Shown: one piece after another, positions 17,266 through 25,557 of the stretch
Position numbering within the stretch: position 1 is the stretch's first letter
Layout: every line of letters begins with the position of its first letter
Assembly (NCBI GenBank): GCA_020433835.1
Contig: JAGRBY010000001.1
Coordinates: 1-58,784, forward strand
DNA length: 58,784 nt
Source: Anaerolineae bacterium
GTDB taxonomy: Bacteria > Chloroflexota > Anaerolineae > 4572-78 > J111
Direction of reading: 5' to 3'
Notes under the pieces: generated by a model
What the model saw: the letters and a program-made list of their open reading frames with translations, nothing else
What the model was told of the DNA's origin: nothing
Database searches by the model: none
Program-made: the position numbers and the translations under genes

Positions 17266-18577
17266 CGTCATTAGCCTGGTTGTCGTGGTGCTGGCTATGC
17301 TCATCGCCGCCGATGACGTTCACGGGGCAGTCAGTACGGTCGCCACACCAACGGCGCTGGGGCTGGCCCTCGCTATCTGCTTAACCTTTTTCGGCGTCGG
17401 AGCCTCGCTAACCCTGCGCGTCTGGTACACAGCCGGCATCGCTAGCGCCCACAAGCGCCGGGCCAATGCCCAGGCCGCCCTGGTTGAGGCCCGCGTTAGG
17501 CGAGAGCGCCGGGCCAGTTCAGCCGTGGTTATCGTCGATGCTAATCAGCAAATCTTCAAACCTCAGTATGATGACGACGACAACATGATCGACATCCGGC
17601 GCGTCGACCTGCCCGGCCTGCCCAGCGTCAACGGCGGGGTGGCTCAATTGACGCCCTTCCAAGAGCGCATGCTCTTCAAATGGCACGCCCTGCACAGCAC
17701 CGGCAAACAACCGGCCTGGGAAATCGTCAAACCGGGCCAACTGCCCGACAAAGGCCCGCTGGCCTTGCCACCCATCCTACCCAGGCTCATCGATGCCCAA
17801 CGCCTAATTATTGCCGGTGGCTCAGACGCCGGTAAAACAACATTGATCAAACACATCATCGCCGGCCGCATCGACCACAGCCGGATCATACCCATCGATC
17901 CGCACGCGCCCAGCAAGATACTCGGCTTTGATGTTATCGGGGCCGGAATGGATTACGCAGCCATCGCCGAGGCCCTGGAGTCGCTGGTTCTGCTCATGAC
18001 ATCACGCTACCACGATGTTCGAGACGGCGTGTTGGGGTACGGCCAGCACGAGCGCGTCTCGATATTCATCGATGAGTGGACCGGCATCGTTCGCAAGGTT
18101 GACCGGGCCGGCAAGATGTTGACCACACTCCTGACCGAATCGCGCAAAGTCAACCTCCATATCACCTTGTGCTGCCACTCAACCACCGTCGAGACTTTAG
18201 GGTTGCCGGATGCGCAAATCAAGCGGTCGGCCACCGTAGTCGAAATCGTGGGCGGCAACAGCGGCGAACCGCGCCGGGCCTTCATTCACCCGGCCAGTAA
18301 AACCAAACCGGACGGCTCGCGCGCCAAGCCGGTTGAGTACGCCCTGCCCGGACCGTTCGCCGGCTACGTCCAAGCGCCGGCCGAGGTCGTAAAAGAGCTA
18401 CCCGACTCAAAAATTCTCAAAGCTCAAATGATGGAGGCCGATGACCAAAGCATCACCGCCATCGCCGCCGCCTATTATGGCGTCGAAAAGCCCAACAGCC
18501 GCCAGATCAAACAAGTCAAAGAACTTCTGGAACGGGCGACAAACGCCCGCCAGCAGCCCGACAACGGCACGCCGTAA
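17237..18577 (+). CDS. Membrane-anchored FtsK/HerA-like DNA-translocase ATPase
   Basis: A 446-aa protein. Two membrane helices lie at about residues 6-27 and 40-62, then a basic coiled linker (HKRRANAQAALVEARVRRERR). The ATPase has Walker A IIAGGSDAGKTTLIKHI near 192-207, Walker B VSIFIDEW near 273-280, and a later sensor-like segment NLHITLCCHS. The C-terminus (EADDQSITAIAAAYYGVEKP) may be a winged-helix DNA-recognition region. This is the layout of FtsK/SpoIIIE/TraSA-type DNA pumps and is unusual in a phage that also has a terminase. It may move element DNA at the membrane; that role is inference. Confidence 0.8.
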   Translation: MGRRIITAFSVISLVVVVLAMLIAADDVHGAVSTVATPTALGLALAICLTFFGVGASLTLRVWYTAGIASAHKRRANAQAALVEARVRRERRASSAVVIVDANQQIFKPQYDDDDNMIDIRRVDLPGLPSVNGGVAQLTPFQERMLFKWHALHSTGKQPAWEIVKPGQLPDKGPLALPPILPRLIDAQRLIIAGGSDAGKTTLIKHIIAGRIDHSRIIPIDPHAPSKILGFDVIGAGMDYAAIAEALESLVLLMTSRYHDVRDGVLGYGQHERVSIFIDEWTGIVRKVDRAGKMLTTLLTESRKVNLHITLCCHSTTVETLGLPDAQIKRSATVVEIVGGNSGEPRRAFIHPASKTKPDGSRAKPVEYALPGPFAGYVQAPAEVVKELPDSKILKAQMMEADDQSITAIAAAYYGVEKPNSRQIKQVKELLERATNARQQPDNGTP

Positions 18578-18657
18578 GGCAGAGCCGGGCCTAGGCCGTC
18601 GTGCGATTGTCGTGCGGTCGTCGTGCCGTTGTCGTAACAAATTTTACGGAGTATGAC

Positions 18658-19029
18658 ATGAACTTTCCTATTGATGAAGCGAAGTGGGGCCAATGCCCCG
18701 TTTGCCGGACCCGGTTCCAGCAGCCGACCTCCGGTCGCAAGCGCATTTACTGCTCGGATAACTGCCGAAAAAAACAGTTTCGTCGCACCAAGAATGCGAC
18801 GAAACTCACCGACGACGAGCGCCAAGCTCTCATCGAGCGCCACCTATCCATCGGTGATTGGCGCTACTCAGATCGCTGGCCGGCCTGGCCGCGCTACACC
18901 TGTTTGGTATGCGGCCGGTCCATCGGCAGTACCACCCCGGCTTGGTATGATGCCAATGATTTCAACCAGGTCGCCGGCGTCCACCGTCGCCACATCTGTA
19001 CCCAATGTCATCCCCCCGTTGAAAACTAA
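18658..19029 (+). CDS. Zinc-finger protein, two Cys clusters
   Basis: A 123-aa protein from ATG 18658 (ACGGAG upstream). The first half has CPVCRTRFQQPTSGRKRIYCSDNCRKKQF, with C-x2-C and C-x3-C spacing like short zinc-binding domains that recognise nucleic acid. The second half has YTCLVCGRSIG and RRHICTQCH. A GTCGTGC-rich repeat lies between this gene and the ATPase stop. Probably a DNA-binding or structural accessory factor; no family named. Confidence 0.68.
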   Translation: MNFPIDEAKWGQCPVCRTRFQQPTSGRKRIYCSDNCRKKQFRRTKNATKLTDDERQALIERHLSIGDWRYSDRWPAWPRYTCLVCGRSIGSTTPAWYDANDFNQVAGVHRRHICTQCHPPVEN

Positions 19030-19047
19030 GAAAGAAAGGAGCAGTCC

Positions 19048-19407
19048 ATGCACTTCATCAACCGCATCACCGGCCAAACCGTAACCCCGGAGCCGTGGCA
19101 GCTAGCCCTAAAAATCGGCGACTACTACATCAACGAATACGCCACACTAATCGTGGGGGAAGCCGTCTTCGACCGTATCCCCAACATCTACGGTCAACTC
19201 GTCGACCAGGAAGACGCGGTTTCCAGCATCTACGATCCCATCATGGGCAATCCCATTGACAACAGCGAAACAAACGGCTTTTTTTGGGCCAAAACCTACA
19301 GCCAGTGGTTCCCGGACGGCGAGTTGCGCGGCTTCAACATCTGCGAAGCCACCCGCCAACTAACGGCTGAAGAATTCGATCAAGCCAGAGAAAACGGCTG
19401 GCCCTAA
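19048..19407 (+). CDS. Early protein, paralog of the 24.85-kb gene
   Basis: A 119-aa protein at ATG 19048 with AAAGGAG upstream. It starts MHFINRITGQTVTPEPWQL and shares that block, NGFF..A.SQW.P.GEL and EATRQ with the gene at 24847. The DNA across the shared N-terminal codons is also nearly identical, so the duplication was recent or kept by recombination. No family is recognised. Mixed strands and a helical C-terminus; soluble. Confidence 0.7.
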   Translation: MHFINRITGQTVTPEPWQLALKIGDYYINEYATLIVGEAVFDRIPNIYGQLVDQEDAVSSIYDPIMGNPIDNSETNGFFWAKTYSQWFPDGELRGFNICEATRQLTAEEFDQARENGWP

Positions 19408-19445
19408 ATCTGCACCACTTCTGCACCACCCGAAAGGAGTAATCC

Positions 19446-20012
19446 ATGTGGGATCAACCGCCGGACAACTTCCAATACATTCTCTTCGAGCGCGTCAACC
19501 CGGAACATAACGAAGACCGCTTCTACTACGTCGCCTGGCTGCCGCAGCTCTTTGGCGGCTACGGCGTCGTCCGGCTGTACGGGCGCAAAGGCCACCAACA
19601 GCGCCTGCTCCCCCCAGCCATATTTGATGACATCAATGCGGCCTGGTCACTCATCAAACAAATCATCACCACCCGGCTCAACCGAGGCTATCGCATCGTC
19701 TCGCCGCCGGAATACCAACAACCCGCCGCCCCTGCGGCAGAAAGAAGTCAACTTATGTTCACCCATACCCAAAAGGAGCAACCCCGCATGCCTGATGATA
19801 ACTTCCGCCCCCCGTGGCTGCTACCGCCGTCGCCCCAAACTTTCCACCTGGTGCGCATGGCCACCAACCACCATGTCGAATTGGATGTCAGCGAGCTGGC
19901 CAAACTCATGACAGCCCTCGACCACATGATCAAAACGTACAAACGCGATCCGCACGGCCAGGCCATCGTCGACGAATACACCAACCTACTCAAAAAACTA
20001 CAATTGGTCTAA
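19446..20012 (+). CDS. WGR-domain protein with a nested second start
   Basis: A 188-aa protein at ATG 19446 with AAAGGAG upstream. Residues about 20-80 (RFYYVAWLPQLFGGYGVVRL, YGRKGHQQR, then ITTRLNRGYRI) match the WGR domain, a small nucleic-acid-binding module also found in PARPs. At 19788 an in-frame ATG follows AAAAGGAG, so a separate 74-aa helical protein (MPDDNFRPPWLL onward) can also be made. Either two genes fused in frame or one gene yields two products. Confidence 0.72.
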   Translation: MWDQPPDNFQYILFERVNPEHNEDRFYYVAWLPQLFGGYGVVRLYGRKGHQQRLLPPAIFDDINAAWSLIKQIITTRLNRGYRIVSPPEYQQPAAPAAERSQLMFTHTQKEQPRMPDDNFRPPWLLPPSPQTFHLVRMATNHHVELDVSELAKLMTALDHMIKTYKRDPHGQAIVDEYTNLLKKLQLV

Positions 20013-20102
20013 AGGATGCCTCTGCACGCCTTCCGCACCAAGCCAAACGCGCAGCTAACGACTATCGGCTAACTGCTATCAGCTAACTACAAGGAGAAAC
20101 CA

Positions 20103-20561
20103 ATGCCCGAAAACCTACTCACCGCCGTCTACCGCGAAATCTACGGCGATCCGGGTAACCCCGGCAAAATGAAAAATCTCGACGAGCTGGCCGCCACACT
20201 CTCCAAAATCGCGCAGCGCGACAAGCCCTGGACCGCCCGTTATCTGAACGCCCTGCTGTTGGGGCATAAAGGCTTTTCGATCACCGAAGAATTAGAGCTG
20301 GCCCTCTACACCCTGGCTGGCCGCCTCGACGACCAGCCGCCGCTCCAGGCCCGCGCCCGGCCCATCCAGGTGCTCACCATCAACGGCGTCCTGCCCGGCA
20401 GCATCGTTCTGGGCCACACCAAACGGTGCGCGGGCTGCCAAATTCCCATCGTGCCCACCGTTCCCTGGCAGAAATACTGCTGCCCGGAATGTCGCGCAAA
20501 AACCCGAAAGGAGGCCAATCCGCCCAAAATCGCGCCGGCGCAGAGTTTGGGGCGCGGCTAG
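20103..20561 (+). CDS. Helical protein with C-terminal zinc ribbon
   Basis: A 152-aa protein from ATG 20103 with AAGGAG upstream. The N-terminal 80 residues look like a compact helical domain (NLLTAVYREIYGDPGNPGKMK; ARYLNALLLGHKGFSITEEL), possibly helix-turn-helix-like. The C-terminus has KRCAGCQIPIV and KYCCPECRAKTRK, a C-x2-C pair of knuckles. Located just before the primase-helicase. A DNA-binding regulator is plausible but unproven. Confidence 0.66.
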   Translation: MPENLLTAVYREIYGDPGNPGKMKNLDELAATLSKIAQRDKPWTARYLNALLLGHKGFSITEELELALYTLAGRLDDQPPLQARARPIQVLTINGVLPGSIVLGHTKRCAGCQIPIVPTVPWQKYCCPECRAKTRKEANPPKIAPAQSLGRG

Positions 20562-20660
20562 CGTCCCGTCTGCACCGCTTCTGCACTACCAAAATCAAGG
20601 CCAAATCAAGGGGAGGAATAAGAAGACACAAATCTTATTTCTGAGGAGATACAAAGAAAA

Positions 20661-23600
20661 ATGCTCACCACAATAGAAGCCATCAAGGCTGCTGTGAATA
20701 TCTGCAACCTGATCAATGAAAAACATCCCATCGAAGACGGGCAAGGCCGCTATCGCCGTGCCAAGGGCCACGACTCCCTCGTAATAGATACGCACAAACA
20801 GAATTACTATTGGAACAGCAAAGGCGAAAGCGGCGACATCATCGATTGGGTGGGCCGTCACGAGTTGGGGTATGATGGCCAATGGAACAGCAGCGACAGC
20901 CTTTTATTCAAAGAAGCCGTAATCTGGCTGACCAAACATGCCGGCATGCCCGAACCCCAATTCAAACCGGAAGACACCGAAGCCCGCGCCCAACGCCTGG
21001 CGAAAGACCGGCTCATGAGCCTGGCCGCCGAATACTACCAAAACAACCTCCACCAACGGGAAATTCAGGCGTATAACTACGCCCTGAGCCGAGGCTTTAC
21101 CCCGAAAACCATCGCCAAAGCGATGGGCTATGCCGATGGGCAACTGTGGCAAGCTATCCCCCAGCAAGACCGGCCCACCGCGATGAACATGGGTCTGATA
21201 GCCACCAAGGGCGCCACCTATCGCGACACTATCCCCGCCGGCTACCTGGTCTACATCCATCACCACCGCAGCAAAGTCGAATACCTCACCGGCCGGGCCA
21301 TTACCAGCAACGATCCCAAAAAGAAAAGCCGCAACCAACGCAGCCCCAAACGCATGTTGTGGACCGATTGGCACGGCTACAACAAGCCCCTGATCATCTG
21401 CGAAGGACAGGCCGACGCGCTTAGCCTGGCCCAAATGGGCTTCAACGCGCTGGCCATGTGCGGCGTCAATCTCAGCGACTTCGACGCCGATCTGTGTCAA
21501 CTTTTCACCCCGCTTTACGTCTGGCAAGATGCCGACGCCCCCGACAGCGAAGCCGCTCGGGCCTGGTTGCGCCGCCTCGCCAACCTGGTCGATACCCTGG
21601 GGCCGCTCATCCGTATCATCAATTCCCCGGCCAAAGACGCCAATCAATTTCTACAGGATGACGGCGCGCCGGACCACCTGGAAGAGCTACTACGGGAGGC
21701 CCCCACTTTCCTGGATCAAGAAATACAACGGTTATCGCCCTTACGTGGGGCTGAACTCTATGACGAGCTAGAACCGTTCTTTGCCCGGCTGTCCACGCTG
21801 GATATATTCCAACTCAACATTTACCGCTCAAAAAGTTGTAAAGAACTCAACATCAGCCAGGGCGATTTTGGCCGTTACCTCAAGGCGGCCAAAGGGCTGT
21901 TAACCGACGACGACGAAGCCAGCTTTGCCAAGGGCGGGCAGTACTGTTTGATTGATGGCTGGACCGTTATGAAAATGATCACTGCCGAAGGCAATCACCG
22001 CATTGTGCCGCTGGCCAACGGCACAGCCAAAATATTAGAAGAGGTCATCAACGACGATGGCAGCAACGACTCGGCTATGGATTTCATCGTCGGCGGCGAA
22101 CTGGCCACCGGCCAAAAGCTCCCAAAAATCACCATTCCGGCCGCCGACTTTCCCAGCATGAAATGGGTAGGGCAGTGGGGCAGCCGGTTCATCTTGTCTG
22201 CCGGCAGAACCACCCAAGACCATTTTAGAGCGGCTGTTCAGTACCTAAGCAGCACCCCCTATCGCCGCACCATCTACACCCACACCGGCTGGCGGAACAT
22301 TGATGACACCTGGGTCTTTCTGTCCGGCACCGGGGCATTAGGTGTGGCCGATGAAAAAATCCAGGTCGATCTAAAAATGGGGCGGTCCGAAACCAACATG
22401 GCACGCTACAACCTACCGCAGATCCCGGAGAACATCACTCAAGCCATGCAAGTCAGCCTAAAATTCTGGCAGCTAACCGATCTAACGATCACCGTCCCAA
22501 TGTGGGCCGCGATGTATCTCCCCCCACTCAGTCCATTTCTCACTATCGATTTTGGCCTGTGGATCCATGGTCAATCAGGCAGCATGAAATCATCTATAAT
22601 CGCCTCAGCCCTGGCTCACTTTGGCGGCTGGCAGGGCAACGACAGCAAACTATTTCTACCCAGCAACTTCCAAAGTACCAGCAACAACATTCTCATGAAC
22701 GCCTTCCAAGCCAAAGACGTACCGTTGGTCATTGATGACTTTGCGCCCGGCTCGACCCAGCGCGAAGTCAATGAACGGGACCGGGTCGCCAGCAACCTGC
22801 TCAGGTCAGTCGGCAACAAAGCCGCCAGAGGCCGGATGCGAGACGGGCGCCGCTTCCAGGCCGACTTCCCACCCCGCTGCCTGGCTATCGTTACCGCTGA
22901 AGATTTACCCTCCACCGCCAGCATCATGGCCAGAGGGATAGGCGTGCGGGTCTATATCCCCCCCAAAGGTACGCCAGAACGCGACGCCATCGAGCAGCGC
23001 CTGTCCCACATTCAAACGACAGACTCCTATCAATACCCCCACGCCATGGCCGGCTTTATCCTCTGGATTCAGCGCCATTGGCAGGAACTGGAAAAAGAAC
23101 TGCCCGTCATCGGTGCCGACTACCGCGACAAAATTCGATCAGCCGGTCACGCTCGGCTGGCCGATGCGTTTGGCAAAATAATGGCCGCCGTCAGCACGGC
23201 CCTTTACTTTGCGCTAGACTGCGGCGCCATCACCTCCCGGCAAGCCGACGAAAAACGAGATCTAGCCTTTACCGCCCTAACGACAATGATGAAAGAACAC
23301 AGCGAGGCCGTGGAATCGGTAGACGCTTGCTACATCTTCAAAGATTTGCTGCTGGAGCAGCTAGACGCCCGCGTCTGGTACTTAGCCAGAGTTGAAGCCG
23401 ACGCTATCACACGTCCCCTTGATTGCCCCATCGGGGCCGAATGTGTGGGCTATGAAGATGACACCTGTATTTACCTACTAACCAAAACCGTAACCGAAAT
23501 CATTCAACTCCACCAACGTTTAGGCTCACCGTTCCCGGTAGGGCGAAACACACTATACCGGCGATTGATCGAGCGCGATTGGTTGATCGCCGGAGATCAA

Positions 23601-23684
23601 AAAACGTCTTCGACGGTATACCTCCCGGCCACCAACACCAGCCCCAGAGTACTAAAGTTCATCAAAGACAAGATTTTTGATTAA
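20661..23684 (+). CDS. TOPRIM primase-helicase (element replication protein)
   Basis: A 1007-aa replication protein. Residues about 8-65 resemble the DnaG zinc-binding domain but lack its CHC2 cysteines (DTHKQNYYWNSKGESGDIIDWV). Residues about 240-320 form a TOPRIM domain with LIICEGQADALSLA (Glu) and VWQDADAPDSEAA (D-x-D). The helicase part has Walker A IHGQSGSMKSSII near 635 and Walker B LVIDDFAPG near 689. The C-terminus (about 960-1000) looks like a winged helix. It should prime and unwind element DNA. The candidate origin lies 24 bp downstream of its stop, a common initiator-origin layout. Confidence 0.88.
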   Translation: MLTTIEAIKAAVNICNLINEKHPIEDGQGRYRRAKGHDSLVIDTHKQNYYWNSKGESGDIIDWVGRHELGYDGQWNSSDSLLFKEAVIWLTKHAGMPEPQFKPEDTEARAQRLAKDRLMSLAAEYYQNNLHQREIQAYNYALSRGFTPKTIAKAMGYADGQLWQAIPQQDRPTAMNMGLIATKGATYRDTIPAGYLVYIHHHRSKVEYLTGRAITSNDPKKKSRNQRSPKRMLWTDWHGYNKPLIICEGQADALSLAQMGFNALAMCGVNLSDFDADLCQLFTPLYVWQDADAPDSEAARAWLRRLANLVDTLGPLIRIINSPAKDANQFLQDDGAPDHLEELLREAPTFLDQEIQRLSPLRGAELYDELEPFFARLSTLDIFQLNIYRSKSCKELNISQGDFGRYLKAAKGLLTDDDEASFAKGGQYCLIDGWTVMKMITAEGNHRIVPLANGTAKILEEVINDDGSNDSAMDFIVGGELATGQKLPKITIPAADFPSMKWVGQWGSRFILSAGRTTQDHFRAAVQYLSSTPYRRTIYTHTGWRNIDDTWVFLSGTGALGVADEKIQVDLKMGRSETNMARYNLPQIPENITQAMQVSLKFWQLTDLTITVPMWAAMYLPPLSPFLTIDFGLWIHGQSGSMKSSIIASALAHFGGWQGNDSKLFLPSNFQSTSNNILMNAFQAKDVPLVIDDFAPGSTQREVNERDRVASNLLRSVGNKAARGRMRDGRRFQADFPPRCLAIVTAEDLPSTASIMARGIGVRVYIPPKGTPERDAIEQRLSHIQTTDSYQYPHAMAGFILWIQRHWQELEKELPVIGADYRDKIRSAGHARLADAFGKIMAAVSTALYFALDCGAITSRQADEKRDLAFTALTTMMKEHSEAVESVDACYIFKDLLLEQLDARVWYLARVEADAITRPLDCPIGAECVGYEDDTCIYLLTKTVTEIIQLHQRLGSPFPVGRNTLYRRLIERDWLIAGDQKTSSTVYLPATNTSPRVLKFIKDKIFD

Positions 23685-23708
23685 ATTTTTTTTTTTGCCT
23701 TACAGTGT

Positions 23709-24041
23709 GAAAATATGATTTAAAAAGTGTCAGAAGTGTCATGAGAATAAAAATAACCTAAAAAACGGCGATTCCAGCCTGGAATGAGGGTTTTCTTCAT
23801 GACACTTTTTAAATCTTGAAGATCTAAAAAGTGTCATGAAAATCGGGTTTTTCTTAAAAATCAGGCGAAAACAGAACAAAAGTGCGAAAAAAGGGTGATC
23901 GTCATGACACTTCTGACACTTCTGACACTTTTTAAATTTAAAAAGTGTCATGAAAAAAACCCTCATTCCAGGCTGGAATCGCCGTTTTTTAGGTTATTTT
24001 TATTCTCATGACACTTCTGACACTTTTTAAATCATATTTTC
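23709..24041. repeat. Candidate replication origin: 106-bp inverted repeat with iterons
   Basis: Arms 23709-23814 and 23936-24041 are inverted copies with one mismatch in 106 bp; the 121-bp centre is AT-rich. The octamer AAGTGTCA occurs ten times on either strand, starting at 23725, 23734, 23800, 23829, 23905, 23914, 23923, 23943, 24009 and 24018. Neighbouring copies are spaced at 9 bp. An eleventh copy lies at 24140 inside the next gene. Iterons plus a giant palindrome next to the replication gene strongly suggest an origin; it may also act as a terminator. Confidence 0.8.
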
Positions 24042-24092
24042 TCCATGCACGGAAAAAATTAACTTACCCTCTTTATTTAAGGAGTAAACACT

Positions 24093-24380
24093 ATGAAACC
24101 CTCTTTATCCCTTAGACAGTTCAGCCAAACCGCTGAAAAAAGTGTCATGACAGCCTTTCCCTTGAAAATTCGGTTTCCGGGGAATAAACCCTGGCTGGCC
24201 TTGCCACCCACCTATCGCCGTCTCGACACCGGCGAAATAGAAGCCACCTACCACGACATCGAGCAGTTGCGCTGGTCGGTCACCCTCTCGCTGTGGGCCA
24301 AAGAGGCCGAGAGCCAACGCCCGGCCGCACCGGTGCAGCAGACGATGTTCACCGAAACAAAAAACAACTATCAGGAGTAA
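24093..24380 (+). CDS. Small protein after the origin, unknown function
   Basis: A 95-aa protein at ATG 24093 with AAGGAG upstream. LKIRFPGNKPWLALPPTYRR and the following GEIEATYHDIEQLRWSVTLSLWAKE suggest a small mixed fold. The first 20 codons contain an iteron copy (24140-24147). No family recognised. It opens the second early block, so it may be controlled by whatever binds the iterons. Confidence 0.62.
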   Translation: MKPSLSLRQFSQTAEKSVMTAFPLKIRFPGNKPWLALPPTYRRLDTGEIEATYHDIEQLRWSVTLSLWAKEAESQRPAAPVQQTMFTETKNNYQE

Positions 24381-24391
24381 AGGAGACAAAA

Positions 24392-24730
24392 ATGAGTAAC
24401 GATCTAAAATGGGCCACCACCCCGGCCCTGCTGGCCCAACTAGTCGGCATCGAAGAATACTTAGACAACCTACGAGACGAGTGCATCGAGGAGCGCGGTA
24501 TCCACGAGCCGGAATGTGATTACGTCGGCGACGATCTCGTTCGTCGGGCCGCTGCTATTCGGGACGAACTGCGGGGCCGACTCGATGTCACCTGTTGTTG
24601 GTGCGGTGAGGGCATCACTTGGGACAAACAGCGGGGTTGGCTACACCGAGGCCAACCCCGCGTTTTACCCGGACAGAGTGAAGTTTGCGGCCTGGCATTC
24701 CCTGGCCTGCCGCGAGGAGAATCACAATGA
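24392..24730 (+). CDS. Small protein, probably frameshifted zinc-finger gene
   Basis: The ATG at 24392 follows AAAGGAGA. The first 80 residues look real (WATTPALLAQLVGIEEYLDN; CCWCGEGITWDKQ). After GWLH, near 24645, the frame becomes Arg/Pro/Gly-rich and ends at 24730. The other frame (shift of one base) continues as EANPAFYPDRVKFAAWHSLA followed by CREE, which supplies the missing His and Cys of a zinc ribbon. A one-base indel, real or from sequencing, or programmed shifting would explain this. Confidence 0.55.
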   Translation: MSNDLKWATTPALLAQLVGIEEYLDNLRDECIEERGIHEPECDYVGDDLVRRAAAIRDELRGRLDVTCCWCGEGITWDKQRGWLHRGQPRVLPGQSEVCGLAFPGLPRGESQ

Positions 24731-24846
24731 TGGACAAATAAAAAGAACTGGAAGAGGCAATCCGCCGGTTGCTCACCGACTACGGTTGGGAAGCCACCGA
24801 GAAATTATTAACTGAGCAGAATAGAAACATTAAAAGGAGGACAATC
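24727..24846 (+). pseudogene. Small helical reading frame interrupted by TAA
   Basis: GAGGAG precedes ATGATG at 24727, but the frame reads MMDK then TAA. It continues as KELEEAIRRLLTDYGWEATE, convincing amphipathic helix, and runs in frame into the next gene with no further stop. Either a nonsense-mutated small gene or an old N-terminal extension of the paralog at 24847. Confidence 0.35.
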
Positions 24847-25188
24847 GTGAACTTTTACAATCGCATCACCGGCCAAACCGTAACCCCGGAGCCGTGGCAG
24901 CTAGAGTTAAAAGTGGGTGATCACTACATCATTAAACAGCCAAAATTTTGGGTGGGCGACGAGGTCGGCATTGCCCCCACCTGCTATGGAGAAATCATCA
25001 CCAACACCCCAGAGGAAGATGAGCCTCCCTACCCCAACGGCTTTTTCCTGGTTCGAGCCTTTAGCCAATGGTGTCCGGAGGGAGAACTGGGCATGTTTTG
25101 CATCATCGAGGCTACTCGCCAAATCACCAAAGAAAAATTCGAACAAGCTCGCTTGCAGGGGTGGCCCACGGAGGATCCTAATGCCTAA
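24847..25188 (+). CDS. Early protein, paralog of the 19.05-kb gene
   Basis: A 113-aa protein. GTG 24847 is chosen because AAAAGGAGG precedes it and the product then begins FYNRITGQTVTPEPWQL in register with the paralog. Shared blocks are NGFFLVRAFSQWCPEGEL and EATRQ. The middle differs: this copy lacks about ten residues of the other. Function unknown. The two copies lie on either side of the replication gene and origin, about 5.8 kb apart, and could recombine. Confidence 0.7.
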   Translation: MNFYNRITGQTVTPEPWQLELKVGDHYIIKQPKFWVGDEVGIAPTCYGEIITNTPEEDEPPYPNGFFLVRAFSQWCPEGELGMFCIIEATRQITKEKFEQARLQGWPTEDPNA

Positions 25189-25543
25189 GATGACCGCTAA
25201 ATACCGCACCGCACTCGAAACCGCACTCAAAGCCTCCCTCCCTGTTAAGACCGACGATCAAGAGACGTTGTACGCCCTCCTGCAGGAAAACGGCTACTTT
25301 TGGGATAGCCGCACGAAATCGTGGGATCACTTCGAGCCGGAAGAGGCCGACGATCCCACGCCGCTCATCTACGTCCGCGTCTGGGCCGATGAAGAGATCA
25401 TCCACGAAGCCGCCGACGACATCGTCCGCACCAACAAAAAACATTGGCAGCTCGTCGAACGCAGCGACCCCTACCGCTGCCGACCGCCCAAACAGCGCGA
25501 AGCACGGATCTATCTGAGATTTTTACCAAAAAGGAATGGATAA
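25181..25543 (+). CDS. Early protein of unknown function
   Basis: A 120-aa protein at ATG 25181 with GGAGG upstream, overlapping the previous stop by 8 bp. It is acidic in the middle (HFEPEEADDPTPLIYVRVWA) and basic at the C-terminus (CRPPKQREARIYLRFLPKRNG). The YVRVW...E.I.EAA pattern looks like a small alpha/beta fold. No family recognised. Confidence 0.65.
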   Translation: MPKMTAKYRTALETALKASLPVKTDDQETLYALLQENGYFWDSRTKSWDHFEPEEADDPTPLIYVRVWADEEIIHEAADDIVRTNKKHWQLVERSDPYRCRPPKQREARIYLRFLPKRNG

Positions 25544-25557
25544 AAAGGAGATAAACA

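Noticed and set aside
23739..23966. Minus-strand frame inside the inverted repeat
   Set aside because: It is made of the repeat itself and encodes mainly KK/KC/F runs; the region reads as a DNA element.
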